Source: Bacteroidota bacterium
GTDB lineage: Bacteria; Bacteroidota; Bacteroidia; Bacteroidales; Bacteroidaceae
DNA length: 5,932 nt
Direction: 5' to 3'
NCBI GenBank assembly: GCA_023415545.1
Contig: JAEZKJ010000130.1
Location: 1-5,932 of the forward strand
Positions 5,790 through 5,932 of the stretch are shown here, piece after piece. Position numbers and translations under genes: made by a program. Each line of letters starts with the position of its first letter. Positions within the stretch are counted from its first letter, which is position 1. The notes beneath the pieces are model-generated. The model was not told the origin of the DNA, did no database searches, and was given only the letters and a program-made list of their open reading frames with translations.

Positions 5790-5932
5790 TTAGATCTTTA
5801 ATCCATCGAGAATATCTATGTAAATCTTTAAAGCTTCTTCTATTTCATTTATTATAATATACTCGTCGGCGGTATGTGAACGAGAAGATTTTCCCGGACC
5901 TATTTTAATAGATGGGAATTTCATTAAAGCTT
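5790..5932 (-). CDS. M20-family metallopeptidase, C-terminal end (acetylornithine deacetylase-like)
   Basis: Only the last 46 codons and the stop (5792-5790, minus strand) are inside the window. The translation contains KIGPGKSSRSHTADEYI followed by a helix, EIEEALKIYIDILDGLKI. The block GPG.S.RSHTADEY is the C-terminal metal-site signature of M20 deacylases; its His is a zinc ligand. Within M20, the short tail and the 'KIGPG' lead-in resemble the ArgE-type acetylornithine deacetylases of Bacteroidota, which remove the acyl group from N-acylated ornithine in arginine synthesis. Another M20 deacylase or dipeptidase cannot be excluded from 46 residues, so I leave the symbol empty. It converges on the dut operon across 17 bases. 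Confidence 0.8.
   Translation of the reverse strand, partial: ALMKFPSIKIGPGKSSRSHTADEYIIINEIEEALKIYIDILDGLKI

Noticed and set aside
1..5932. A novel defence system or mobile island
   Set aside because: The HD-domain dGTPase could suggest dNTP-depletion phage defence, but it has the housekeeping Dgt layout and sits with core genes. There are no integrase, transposase, repeats or composition shifts.

Overview
The window looks like a chromosomal segment from a low-GC member of the Bacteroidota, most likely order Bacteroidales; I cannot resolve the genus. The reasons are the AT-rich, A/T-ending codon use, the lack of convincing Shine-Dalgarno sequences, -7 boxes of the TAnnTTTG type in the one sizeable intergenic gap, and the gene set itself: dut, a TPR lipoprotein, a DUF4292 lipoprotein and an EnvC-like LytM protein. 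The region reads as core, vertically inherited sequence. I see no mobile elements, CRISPR, tRNA or rRNA, and no gene-free stretch longer than about 120 bases.

Layout. Positions 1-1274 (minus strand) hold nearly all of a dGTP triphosphohydrolase (dgt), whose last residues run off the left edge. A 117-base divergent intergenic region (1275-1391) carries a candidate -7 box for each direction and a perfect 17-bp palindrome. From 1392 to 5772 (plus strand) four genes are packed as one apparent operon: dut (dUTPase), a 603-aa TPR lipoprotein, a DUF4292 lipoprotein with a likely LolB-like fold, and a secreted coiled-coil plus LytM protein of the EnvC type. The gap between the first two is 3 bases, and the next two junctions overlap by up to 4 bases. 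A 12-bp-arm hairpin spans the stop codon of the last gene. The 3' end of a convergent M20 peptidase gene (argE-like) fills 5790-5932 on the minus strand.

How the genes fit together. dgt and dut both act on the dNTP pool: Dgt removes dGTP, and Dut removes dUTP and supplies dUMP for thymidylate synthesis. Their shared divergent control region could set both. The three genes after dut all encode exported envelope proteins, two lipoproteins and one periplasmic peptidoglycan-hydrolase regulator, so the operon joins nucleotide sanitation to envelope assembly and cell separation. The EnvC-like protein keeps only part of the M23 zinc/catalytic set and is best read as an amidase activator, not an endopeptidase.

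Nothing here is clearly an undescribed system. The points most worth a second look are the palindrome between dgt and dut, the nearly leaderless dut start, the degenerate LytM site, and the TPR/DUF4292 lipoprotein pair.
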